Assembly (NCBI GenBank): GCA_965224535.1
Contig: CBDCZR010000040.1
Coordinates: forward strand, 51,280-115,279
Direction of reading: 5' to 3'
Source of the DNA: JBCDHN01 sp965224535
GTDB taxonomy: Bacteria > Verrucomicrobiota > Verrucomicrobiia > Verrucomicrobiales > DEV007
Length of the DNA: 64,000 bases
The notes beneath the pieces are model-generated. The model was not told the DNA's origin. It saw nothing but the letters and a program-made list of their open reading frames with translations, and did no database searches. Shown in pieces: positions 42,332 through 50,532 of this stretch. The translations under genes and the position numbers were made by a program. Position 1 is the stretch's first letter. Every line of letters begins with the position of its first letter.

Positions 42332-43480
42332 ATGCCAAAAATGAAAAACACCCTCTACATTGGACTCGACGCCCACAAAGAGTCAATCACAATCGCCCTG
42401 GCCGAAGCCGGCAAACGTGGCGAGGTCCGCCTCTATGGATCCATCACCAACAGCCAGCACGCCATCGAAAGGTTCCTCACCAAGATGCGCAAAGCCCATC
42501 CGAACACCCTCTTGAGCTTCGTCTACGAAGCCGGCCCCACCGGCTTCGTCCTCTACCGCCACCTCACCCGCAAAGGCTATGAGTGCATCGTCACCGCCCC
42601 ATCGCTCATCCCCACCAAGAGTGGCGACAAGCTTAAGACCGACAAACGCGACGCCAAAAAACTGGCCCGCCTGCACCGCGCCGGCGAACTTACCGCCATC
42701 CACGTGCCCGAGGCCAAGGACGAAGCCATTCGCGACCTCTGCCGGGCCCGAACCGATGCGGTGCGCGACCAACGCAGCGCCCGCCAGCAACTCGGCGCCT
42801 TCCTGCTTCGCAATGGGTATAACTACAAAGGTAAGACCAAGTGGACCGAAGCTCACATGCGCTACTTGCGCGAACTAACCCTGCCGCACCCGGCCCAGAA
42901 AGTGATCTTAGAAGAATACCTTATGGCAATAAGCGCGGCCGGCGAACGCATCACCCGCATCGAAATGCAGATGGAAAAGCTCTACCGCGATTGGAGCTTC
43001 AAACCGGTGGTCGATGCTCTCATGGCCTTCCGCGGATTCCAACTGGTAGGGGCAATGATCGTGGTTAGCGAGTTAGGCCACGTGGGCCGCTTCACCCACC
43101 CGCGCCAGCTCATGGCCTATCTGGGCCTGGTGCCCAGCGAGAACTCCACCGGCACGCGCCGCCGCCAGGGAGCCATCACCAAATGCGGCAACAGCCACGC
43201 CCGCTGGATACTAATTGAAGCCGCCCAACATTACCGGCTCGAACCCAAGGTCAGCGCGCCCTTGAGCAAACGCCAACAAGGCCAGAGCAGCGAAGTGAAG
43301 AACCTGAGCTGGAAAACCCAGAACCGGCTGCACGAACGCTACTGGCTACTGGCCGCGCGCGGCCTGCATCGAAACATCGTCATCGTATCGGTGGCGCGCG
43401 AACTGTGCGGCTTTATATGGGCGCTATACCAACAAGTGGCCAAGGAAGGCGCGCCCTGCCAGGCTCAATCCACCCCGTAA
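42332..43480 (+). CDS. IS110-family transposase (DEDD recombinase)
   Basis: This 382-residue IS110 transposase has the RuvC-like DEDD domain at the N-terminus: Asp in YIGLDAHKESITIAL, Glu in FVYEAGPTGFVLYRHL and Asp pair in KTDKRDAKKLARLH. The C-terminal Tnp_20 domain with its catalytic Ser region is in FRGFQLVGAMIVVSELGHVG, MAYLGLVPSENSTGTRRRQG and NSHARWILIEAAQHYR. It is intact. IS110 elements lack terminal inverted repeats and target duplications of the usual kind, so the boundaries are left open. Confidence 0.92.
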   Translation: MPKMKNTLYIGLDAHKESITIALAEAGKRGEVRLYGSITNSQHAIERFLTKMRKAHPNTLLSFVYEAGPTGFVLYRHLTRKGYECIVTAPSLIPTKSGDKLKTDKRDAKKLARLHRAGELTAIHVPEAKDEAIRDLCRARTDAVRDQRSARQQLGAFLLRNGYNYKGKTKWTEAHMRYLRELTLPHPAQKVILEEYLMAISAAGERITRIEMQMEKLYRDWSFKPVVDALMAFRGFQLVGAMIVVSELGHVGRFTHPRQLMAYLGLVPSENSTGTRRRQGAITKCGNSHARWILIEAAQHYRLEPKVSAPLSKRQQGQSSEVKNLSWKTQNRLHERYWLLAARGLHRNIVIVSVARELCGFIWALYQQVAKEGAPCQAQSTP

Positions 43481-43551
43481 GCGTTCGGACTTCCCCATTT
43501 CCCATTTCCACCCACAATGGCTTCCTTCTTCAACCATCAAGAACATGCCGC

Positions 43552-43644
43552 CGAAGTGCTGGCGCGGGCAAGTGCTGTCCTCGCAAAAGCCCCCATCTAC
43601 CCCGGCTTTTGGCTGCGGGATCACTTGCCCGCGCCAGCACTTCG
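43552..43644. repeat. Perfect 23-bp inverted repeat forming a long hairpin
   Basis: CGAAGTGCTGGCGCGGGCAAGTG at 43552-43574 is the exact reverse complement of 43622-43644, and an inner pair CAAAAGCC/GGCTTTTG extends the stem. The 93-bp element encodes nothing recognisable. It lies just after the IS110 gene; the whole gap 43481-43830 otherwise holds no gene. Confidence 0.9.
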
Positions 43645-43830
43645 CAGACCGGTGGGCGGTGGTTGGATTTGGAAGAAAAGAAACCCCTTCCCCTTCTCCG
43701 TATCTAGAAAAACCTTCAACCCGACAACTCATGACCGCCTAGAAGCGATCAACGTCCAGCTTCAGGCGCGCGGGCGCAAGACGTAAATTTGTGGAGCGGC
43801 GTCAATCCCGCGTCGCCTGCAAGCTTTTGT

Positions 43831-44200
43831 GTGTGCCCAGCATGCGCGTTGTTTTAACGGGGTGCAAGTTCCCGGTGTGAGAATCGATGCTGAAATGATG
43901 AAAATCAGAGTAACCGGAAACACTAGCAGAAGCCAACTGCGGCTGAGCAATCAGCCGTGGGAAGGAAGGCTATGCGAAAGCCACGAGCCGATACCTGACC
44001 AGGGAGTCAGCCGAGGTCATAGTAGTCGTGGAAAACGAGCCGGGGGCATTGAGTTGCCCGAATAAACAAAGAAACCGGAGGCCTCACCAAATGGCGGAAA
44101 CGAACTGGACGGCGCTTGCGCCCAACGGAGGAGCCGCCCGATGAAGGGCCGAACCAGTCGGATGAACCGACCTAACCACCCACTCAAGGCGTTGAACCCT
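43831..44200 (+). ncRNA. Remnant of the 5' end of a group II intron
   Basis: GTGTGCCCAGCATGCGCG at 43831 fits the GUGYG 5' end of bacterial group II introns. Ribozyme landmarks follow: a GGGGTGCAAGTTCCCGG hairpin, AGTAACCGGAAACACT, GAGCAATCAGCCGTGGGAAGG, ACCAGGGAGTCAGCCGAGGT, CATAGTAGTCGTGG and GATGAAGGGCCGAACCAG, where the intron-encoded protein would begin. That protein is missing and the sequence passes directly into another gene. The 3' end of an intron lies 2.4 kb upstream on the same strand, so the two halves are in the wrong order. Confidence 0.7.
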
Positions 44201-44296
44201 AATTTTGGCGGAATGACGCACAACGCGTGGGGCTTGCTGGCGGCGGCCAGCCATTTGGTTGCTCCGCCGCTTGTTTTGCCGCATGGAGAACGAGAC

Positions 44297-44752
44297 ATGA
44301 CCATACTCGACTGGATAACCGCACTTGCTTCCACGGCGACGGCGATTGGCGTGCTGATTGCCGTGTTTCAACTCTGGCACGCCGAAAAACTGGCCTCGAC
44401 GGAATTTGAGGACCAGTTGCGCCGCGATTATCGCGATATTTGCGCCGCTTTGCCGGTCAAAACGTTCATGGGCCAACCGTTGAGCGAAAAGGAGTTGCAA
44501 GAGGCGCTGGGACAATTTCACCAGTATTTTCACCTCTGCAATTCCCAGCTCTTTTTGCGCTCCCAGGGGCGAATTTCACTCGCGACGTGGGAAATGTGGT
44601 CGCGTGGGATGATCGCCAATTTTGAGCTGGACGCCTTCCAACAGGCCTGGGAGTTCATCCACACGGAGGCGACGCAACATCGGTTGGAATACCTCAGCCG
44701 CTTTTTGGAACATGGCCGGGAGGATCCGAAGCTTTTGGGGCGGATTTGTTGA
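44297..44752 (+). CDS. Small membrane-anchored protein of unknown function
   Basis: This 151-residue protein has one N-terminal membrane helix (ILDWITALASTATAIGVLIA) followed by a helical cytoplasmic part: VFQLWHAEKLASTEFEDQLR, FHQYFHLCNSQLFLRSQGRI and AWEFIHTEATQHRLEYLSRF. The layout is that of DUF4760-like small sensors or phage/defence accessory proteins, which I cannot assign. A GGAGA Shine-Dalgarno sequence lies 7 bp upstream of the ATG. The frame can be extended upstream into intron sequence but that part is not gene-like. Confidence 0.6.
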   Translation: MTILDWITALASTATAIGVLIAVFQLWHAEKLASTEFEDQLRRDYRDICAALPVKTFMGQPLSEKELQEALGQFHQYFHLCNSQLFLRSQGRISLATWEMWSRGMIANFELDAFQQAWEFIHTEATQHRLEYLSRFLEHGREDPKLLGRIC

Positions 44753-45113
44753 GCTGCCGCAGGGATCTGGCAACGCCGTACTGTTGCCTGGCCGGGGACC
44801 GATGGAGGAGCCTCCGCTACCGGATTTTTGAAGCTGGACATTGGAGGTGGCGCGCCTTCCAGCGTGCCGGATGGCGGCTCAACCCTTGTCGTGCTGGCTT
44901 TGGGAATACTCGCATCGATCCCGTTGGCCTCACGGCGGATTCTTCGTTCTTCGCTCTCGTAGGTTTGCCCATCCGGGGTAACTATTCTTGCTCCCCCAAT
45001 TTCCAGGGGAGCCTTCGCTTTGGCATCAAATCCCGCTGGAAATTGAGGGCAAATGGTGATGGCATTCAGAAAAGTTCCGAAGTTTCCGGGCAACTTTCTG
45101 AGCGCCAACGAAG
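44753..45113. other. Gap without a recognisable gene
   Basis: An open minus-strand frame across this gap contains the stretch EIGGARIVTPDGQTYESEER, which reads like protein sequence, but it continues antisense through the preceding gene and has no family signature. Possibly a gene fragment; I see nothing else. Confidence 0.3.
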
Positions 45114-46937
45114 CTACGCGCTCGCGCTTGGCGATTCGGCGTCGTCTTCTTCTTCGGATCTGGCCATTTCCGCGGTTTCCACCGGTTCCAATCCCACCCC
45201 GGCCTTGTGGAGCTTCGCGGCTTGCTCCTGCCAGCGGTCGCGGGTCATCCGATTGCGGAAATTCGGCAGTTTCTCCCCAAATTTATCCATCACCTCAGGC
45301 GTCCACAGCGCGATTTGTTGGAAGCGGTAGATGCCGAATTCGTGCAAGGCATGCTCAAGCTTCGGGCCGACGCCTTTGATCCGTTTCAAGTTGTCGATGG
45401 CGCCCGGTTCGCGGTCGAAAACGGCGCCCAACTCGTTGTCCCAACGGGCTCCGGCGCTGAGCAAATCGCGCGCGGCGAGGGCCAAATCGGCGAGTTTCGG
45501 GCGATTCGTGGCGTCGCAATCCATGGCCGCGGCTTTTCGGCTCCAACCGAGCTGATAAATGCCGTCCGGGCTCATTTTCAGCCGGTCGGCGATCACTTCC
45601 ACGGTGGCCGCCGGCCAATGCGCAATTTGCCGGAAACACCAGATTCCGACCGAATTGAGCGAAAATTGCTGGTGCGCGTCCAGGTCCAGCCGCGAGAGGT
45701 CGTCCGCATGGCCGGGACGGCTGGGATAGACGATTCCCAGGTCTTCATCGGCCACCACGTCTTCGTCCGCGAAGGAGCCGGCGATGACTTGCTCGATTTC
45801 CGATTGCGAGGGACGCCCGTGCGCCCACGGAAAGTTTGGCGCGTAGGTTTCCCGATCGAGAAGCGCGGCTTGCGGCTGCCATTTTTCGCGTTCGAGCCGC
45901 TCTCGGTCCACTTCGATCGCGGAGGCGATTCGGCCGGCGTTGGCTTGCGACCAATTCGCCAGTTGCCGGTAGCGATACACGCCCAATTCGTTGAGCGCGG
46001 CGGCGATTTTCGGGTCAATTCCGTCGATTTTCGTCAGTTTATCGACGATTTCAGGCTGAAAGTCGAAAATCAGCCCCAGCTCCTTATCGACTCGCAATCC
46101 CGCCTGGCCCGCAAATTGCCGGTCGGCCACTTTCGCGTGATCGACGCCATCTGGAGCGACAAATTTTTCCGCGCGCAATCCATCGCACCAGATGGCCAGC
46201 GTTTTGGCTTGTCCGCCCCAATCCTCGGCTTCAATAACGCCGGCCGGCAGATCGAGGCGAGATTCGAAAAAAGCCGCGTTTCCCTCGTTCCAGTCGGCGA
46301 TTTGCCGGAAGCGATAAATCCCTAGCTCATTCAAATGCCGGGCGAGCGAGCGTCCGATTCCGTCGAGCATCGTCAATCGGTCAACGCTGTTCGGTTCATC
46401 GCGATAAATCGGGCCCAAATCTTCGTCGCGAACCAATCCAGGCTCCGAATCCGTGACGCGCGGCGAGGATTCGCCGGGAGGCTGGGATGCCGATTTCTCG
46501 TCCCACGACCAACGCCAGTCGCGCAGCCGAAATTTCGCGATGCCGAAGGTGAGCCGGAAACGCTCCAGCTCCAATTCGTCCAAACCATCCAGTTCGGCGA
46601 GTTGATCGAAGTTTCGAATGCCAGCCTGGTGCATTTTGGCGCAGGAAATGGCGTCGATGCCGGGCAAAACGGTGAAATCGGCAAAATCGGGATCGAACTC
46701 GCGGTCGGCCGCCGAGGGATCATCTCCGTGTTCCTCGCGAACCTGGTCGCGCAAGAGGCCAACGGCCAGTTGGAGGCGTTTTCGCTCCTGTGCCAGGCCG
46801 TCCATCCGCTCTTGCGGCACGAACCAGGAGACGTAGCCATACCAATACCCCAGAGCGGCGAAAATCAGCAGCGCGCACCAAATGAGCGGCGACTGGCCCC
46901 ACAAAAATCCGGTCGTCTCCAGCAGGGCCAGGGTCAT
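45114..46937 (-). CDS. Membrane-anchored multi-HhH protein
   Basis: This 607-residue protein has an N-terminal membrane helix (WCALLIFAALGYWYGYVSWF), a short coiled coil, then five copies of a helix-hairpin-helix unit of about 100 residues. Examples are FTVLPGIDAISCAKMHQAGI, LTMLDGIGRSLARHLNELGI, LTKIDGIDPKIAAALNELGV and LKRIKGVGPKLEHALHEFGI, each followed by FRQIADW or FQQIALW and a further helix. The fourth copy (LSRLDLDAHQQFSLNSVGIW) has lost the GxG hairpin. The family is related to COG3743/DUF4332-type H3TH proteins, here probably used as protein-binding modules rather than for DNA binding. It is third in a three-gene operon (4-bp overlap upstream). Confidence 0.75.
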   Translation of the reverse strand: MTLALLETTGFLWGQSPLIWCALLIFAALGYWYGYVSWFVPQERMDGLAQERKRLQLAVGLLRDQVREEHGDDPSAADREFDPDFADFTVLPGIDAISCAKMHQAGIRNFDQLAELDGLDELELERFRLTFGIAKFRLRDWRWSWDEKSASQPPGESSPRVTDSEPGLVRDEDLGPIYRDEPNSVDRLTMLDGIGRSLARHLNELGIYRFRQIADWNEGNAAFFESRLDLPAGVIEAEDWGGQAKTLAIWCDGLRAEKFVAPDGVDHAKVADRQFAGQAGLRVDKELGLIFDFQPEIVDKLTKIDGIDPKIAAALNELGVYRYRQLANWSQANAGRIASAIEVDRERLEREKWQPQAALLDRETYAPNFPWAHGRPSQSEIEQVIAGSFADEDVVADEDLGIVYPSRPGHADDLSRLDLDAHQQFSLNSVGIWCFRQIAHWPAATVEVIADRLKMSPDGIYQLGWSRKAAAMDCDATNRPKLADLALAARDLLSAGARWDNELGAVFDREPGAIDNLKRIKGVGPKLEHALHEFGIYRFQQIALWTPEVMDKFGEKLPNFRNRMTRDRWQEQAAKLHKAGVGLEPVETAEMARSEEEDDAESPSASA

Positions 46938-47170
46938 CCTTTCATCGGCGGTTCGCGCAGGAGCGCCCGGAGCCGGTTTCGCTCGTTTTTGAAACGCTGC
47001 ATTTCAGATTCCAACTCGTCGGCCTTTCGCCACAGCCCGCGCCAGCGAAACCGTGCCGCCAGGAGCCCGATTCCGCCAAAAATCAGCCCCCAAAGCGCCC
47101 AAGCGGCCAACAGGCTGGGCCAGTAGTGGAAGAAGGAAATGGCGTCAGCAAGAGTGGCGGCGTGAGGCAT
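46934..47170 (-). CDS. Small membrane protein with a coiled coil
   Basis: This 78-residue protein has one membrane helix (LLAAWALWGLIFGGIGLLAA) and a charged C-terminal heptad segment (ADELESEMQRFKNERNRLRA). Its stop overlaps the start of the HhH gene (ATGA) and its start lies 9 bp after the BON/OmpA stop. It could link the periplasmic BON/OmpA protein with the HhH protein, but that is inferred only from position and size. Confidence 0.75.
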   Translation of the reverse strand: MPHAATLADAISFFHYWPSLLAAWALWGLIFGGIGLLAARFRWRGLWRKADELESEMQRFKNERNRLRALLREPPMKG

Positions 47171-47179
47171 GGCAGTTGG

Positions 47180-48943
47180 TTAGGGAACGATGACGAATTC
47201 AACCCGGCGGTCCAGATCCGGAGTGCCGCTGGATTCCACGATTTTCACGCCGGTGATGGCGATCGCTGCCGAGGGAACGCCCTCATCCACCAACGCCTGG
47301 CGCACCACTTGGGCCCGCCGATTGCCCAGCGAAAGGTTCTGCTCCCGCAAGCCGGAACGATCCGCGAAGGCCTGGATCAACATCACCGCTTGAGGGCCGG
47401 CATCGCGGAATTTGAGGCTGGCGTAGTCGATTTTTCCCCGTTCGTCGCTCGAAATTCGACTGGAACCGGAGGCGAAGTAAATCGTGCTCCACGGCCGAGC
47501 TTTGGGCTCGAACTCGCTGGATTTCGGGGGCGTCGTCTCGTTGCTGCAAACAAAGTCGCTGCCCAGCATTTGGCGGATTTTCAGCTCCAACGCATGGTGA
47601 GAGGCGCGACTCCGGGTGTTGCCGGTCAATTTCAGGCTGCGATCGGCAATTTGCAGGCTCCCGGCCCCTGCCAGGTGATCGTTGAGCCGGCCGGTCAGGT
47701 CCAGCAGCGCCTCCAGCCAAACCGGCTCCGGAACGCGAGAATCCAGCTTGAAATCGGCCTTCGCCAGCTCCGCTTCGGGCAAAGTTCGCCGAAATCCGCC
47801 GATGATCCGGTCGCGAATTTCCGCGTTCGGCACAATTCCCGTCAAACTCAGTTTCTCCGCGGAAAATCGCGCCTCCAACTCCAAATGCGCCGGCGCGGGG
47901 CGCAACTCCGGTTCCACGACCAGCGAGCTTTCCACGACGTAGCCGATTCCGAAGGCGTTGCCGGCAACTTCCAGGATTCGCTCGACCTCCTCCGGCGTGG
48001 CCAATTTCCCCGCGATGCGAACCTCCGTCCCCTCCACCGCCAGCAACTGCCCGGAGCCATCGTCGAACAACACCGGCAAAACGTGGGACAACGCCGGCAA
48101 CCACTCGGGCGTGCGCGTTTGGCGGTCCATGCGCAGCTCATTGCGCACGTTTTGCCCCAGCGCCTGGGTGACCGAGCGGGCAATGAACGCACGGTGCGCC
48201 TCACCCGGAACCACGCCGGAAATGACGATCGCGTCCCCGTTTTTCGCGATTTCCAGCCGCCCGGGCCGGTCCGGCGGCCGAATCGACAGTTCGTCGATCA
48301 GCTTGACGCCCACCGGGAGCACGGCGATCGCCAATTCGCGGATTTCCCGGGTCATTTGCGGCGTCTCCGCCTGGCGCTGCAACCGCCATTGCGTGGGCGT
48401 GAGGTGCAGCGTGCCGAAATCGGCGTCCTCGAAAAATCGCGCCAAAAGTCCGCTCGCCCCGGTGGCCCACGGAGGCGCGGTGACGTTCTCCGCCGGGGTC
48501 AAACCGTGGGTCAGCACGGACACGCCCAGGCCCTTGCCCGCCGCCTCCAATTCGCGAACCAACTCCTCCGACGGCACCCGCCCTTCCAGCCGCAAAATCC
48601 CCTGATCCAGCCGCGCAATCAGCTCCGCATCCACCATCGGCTCGATTTCCAGCTTCGAGCGAACGCGCCCGGCTGGCAGAGCCTTGCGAATTTGGCCGAT
48701 CAACTCCCGGCGAGCCGCATCGCTGGAAACCTGCCCCGTCAGCACCACATCCAGGTGCCTCACGTCAAAGCGCACGCGGGCCAGTTCGTTTTGGCCGGAA
48801 AGCTGGCCTTGCACCGTGCGTTCCAAATTGCGCTGAAGTCTGCCCTGCGAGCAACTATGGCTCAAAAAGGCGAAACCTAGCACGTTGGCGGCAAAAAAGA
48901 TGAGGATCAGCCGTTTCAAAACATCGACTCCTAACAGAGCCAA
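47180..48943 (-). CDS. Exported BON-repeat/OmpA peptidoglycan-binding protein
   Basis: This 587-residue protein has an N-terminal membrane anchor or signal (KRLILIFFAANVLGFAFLSH). Its long middle is built of BON-like repeats: LDVVLTGQVSSDAARRELIG, GILRLEGRVPSEELVRELEA, DAIVISGVVPGEAHRAFIAR and LSLTGIVPNAEIRDRIIGGF. BON domains bind phospholipid or other envelope surfaces. The last 110 residues are an OmpA-type peptidoglycan-binding domain: STIYFASGSSRISSDERGKI, IQAFADRSGLREQNLSLGNR and RRVEFVIVP. It would span the periplasm between inner membrane and cell wall. First in the operon with the two following genes. Confidence 0.82.
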   Translation of the reverse strand: MALLGVDVLKRLILIFFAANVLGFAFLSHSCSQGRLQRNLERTVQGQLSGQNELARVRFDVRHLDVVLTGQVSSDAARRELIGQIRKALPAGRVRSKLEIEPMVDAELIARLDQGILRLEGRVPSEELVRELEAAGKGLGVSVLTHGLTPAENVTAPPWATGASGLLARFFEDADFGTLHLTPTQWRLQRQAETPQMTREIRELAIAVLPVGVKLIDELSIRPPDRPGRLEIAKNGDAIVISGVVPGEAHRAFIARSVTQALGQNVRNELRMDRQTRTPEWLPALSHVLPVLFDDGSGQLLAVEGTEVRIAGKLATPEEVERILEVAGNAFGIGYVVESSLVVEPELRPAPAHLELEARFSAEKLSLTGIVPNAEIRDRIIGGFRRTLPEAELAKADFKLDSRVPEPVWLEALLDLTGRLNDHLAGAGSLQIADRSLKLTGNTRSRASHHALELKIRQMLGSDFVCSNETTPPKSSEFEPKARPWSTIYFASGSSRISSDERGKIDYASLKFRDAGPQAVMLIQAFADRSGLREQNLSLGNRRAQVVRQALVDEGVPSAAIAITGVKIVESSGTPDLDRRVEFVIVP

Positions 48944-48992
48944 AAATGCTAGCCGTGCAAGAAATTAACCTGCCTAAATTTTAAGGGTGAAT

Positions 48993-49360
48993 TTACGGAC
49001 CCAACGATCTTGGGGCATCGCGTAACGCTGAACGGCCGGATTTCAGCGACGACGACGCGATGACCGCCGTTTCCATCGCTTGCAAATGCGTGGAAAGCTG
49101 ATCGTCACGCGCCGCATTGAAAGCCGATCGGCCTGATGGGAACACCTGATTCATCTCTGGCGATGGATCGTTAAACGCCCCCAATACCGCCCCGTAAATC
49201 GTAAATCGGCCGAATGCGCTCCGCCAACTCCGCGCGAAAGTTGTCTTTGGCCAATTTCACCCCCTTGCGGATACCCAACTGAATTTGGTCGCCGGCCGCG
49301 CTATCCATTAACCCCGCCAGTGCCGTCGGCGTCGCTGAAATCCGTCGTTCAGCGTTCCCG
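48993..49360 (-). pseudogene. Frameshifted gene fragment of unknown function
   Basis: Two frames appear to belong to one former gene: LMDSAAGDQIQLGIRKGVKL, then KDNFRAELAERIRPIYDL, then after a one-base shift FNDPSPEMNQVFPSGRSAFN and LSTHLQAMETAVIASSSLKS. The shift lies near 49160-49190. No start codon or 5' part is visible upstream. I do not recognise the family. Confidence 0.45.
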
Positions 49361-49408
49361 AGCTGTTATTTGCCGTCATCCGTTCGATATGATCGGTCGT
49401 AAACGCCG

Positions 49409-50341
49409 TCAATTCCGCCAAACTAACCTCCAGAGCGTCAAACGGGTTATCCAAAAAATCGATGCAACTGTCTCATGGTTAGGAGCCTGCCACACATCTC
49501 GGAAATTGGCAACCACGAACGCAACAGCTCGATTTACCGTATTTTCCCGTAATTCTCTGATTGCCTTTTCGGAAAAAATTGCGCACCTCGATAAATCGCC
49601 CCGCAGCCGGTCCAGATGCCGGGTTTGAGGAACAAAATGGATCATTCGCTCATCGCGCGCGAATTCCGGCAATCGCTGGCAAAATTCCCCGAAATCACCG
49701 CCGCATTGGGATTGGATAATCTCTCTCTGGACGGCGTCGATCTTGTTGACGGGCCCATCCTTTACGATCCACGCCCACGCACTAACGACGCGGCTCATGG
49801 GATCGCGCACGCAGGTCAATACCCGGCCCCGGATTTCCAACGGCGCAAGGCTGCCATGCCCAATTCCCTTCAACCGTTCGCAATGCGATAAAATATAGCT
49901 GCCAGCAGTCTTTGGAATGTGTAGAAACCACGAAACGAGCGGCTTTTGCCCGATTCCCTGGCCCATATTCGCATCCTGAAAATCCGATGCATCATAGGCA
50001 AGCCCTACTTCCTTGGCCAACGCCGCATAACCCTTTGGCGCAGCCGAGTCGTGCCAAATGTGGCTGGGTTGCGGCGTACAGCGATCCGTCCCCATCTCCG
50101 GCCAAAGGGCATAGGCGTCCTTGCCACCGTCGAGCGCCTGCCGTGCGTCAACAGCCTCGGTTTCCGGGCATCCGGCGCGTTCGTAAAGCGCGCGGGCCTG
50201 GTTGTGGAGATAGCCCTCCACAAAAACTCCCTGCTCGGCTTCGATGCGCAGCGCCAACTCGCGCATGAACTCCGGCTGATCCCAAACCCTGGTGGAATAC
50301 CCGATACGGCTGCGTGCAGCTTCCATGAGAAGATATGTCAA
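49409..50341 (-). CDS. Sulfotransferase-like protein
   Basis: This protein of about 310 residues carries the PAPS-binding signatures of the sulfotransferase_2 family: the 5'-phosphosulfate loop WFLHIPKTAGSYILSH and the 3'-phosphate site VLTCVRDPMSRVVSAWAW. Such enzymes transfer sulfate from PAPS to sugars or other acceptors, usually at the Golgi in animals or in envelope synthesis in bacteria. The N-terminal 100 residues (IGYSTRVWDQPEFMRELALR) are not recognisable. The C-terminus after FRDVWQAPNHET looks abnormal and may be frameshifted. The start is a TTG at 50341 or the ATG at 50326. Confidence 0.7.
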   Translation of the reverse strand: MTYLLMEAARSRIGYSTRVWDQPEFMRELALRIEAEQGVFVEGYLHNQARALYERAGCPETEAVDARQALDGGKDAYALWPEMGTDRCTPQPSHIWHDSAAPKGYAALAKEVGLAYDASDFQDANMGQGIGQKPLVSWFLHIPKTAGSYILSHCERLKGIGHGSLAPLEIRGRVLTCVRDPMSRVVSAWAWIVKDGPVNKIDAVQREIIQSQCGGDFGEFCQRLPEFARDERMIHFVPQTRHLDRLRGDLSRCAIFSEKAIRELRENTVNRAVAFVVANFRDVWQAPNHETVASIFWITRLTLWRLVWRN

Positions 50342-50532
50342 AAGCCAAAAAATTCATATTTGGTCGATTCAGTTCGGCATGTGCCGGGGCAAGTCCCCTT
50401 CCGATCGGGCCACTGGGCGATCAGCTGGCGGCTACCGCGGGCGTAGAGGGAGAGGTCGATGTGGTAGCCGGGAAGTGGTGAGGTGGGGAGCATCCCGAGT
50501 TCAGCGATGTCGATCTCGTAGACTAGACTAGC

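Noticed and set aside
47126..48880. 584-codon plus-strand frame opposite the BON/OmpA gene
   Set aside because: High GC keeps the antisense strand open. Its product is rich in Arg, Gln and Pro without motifs, while the minus strand encodes clear BON and OmpA domains.
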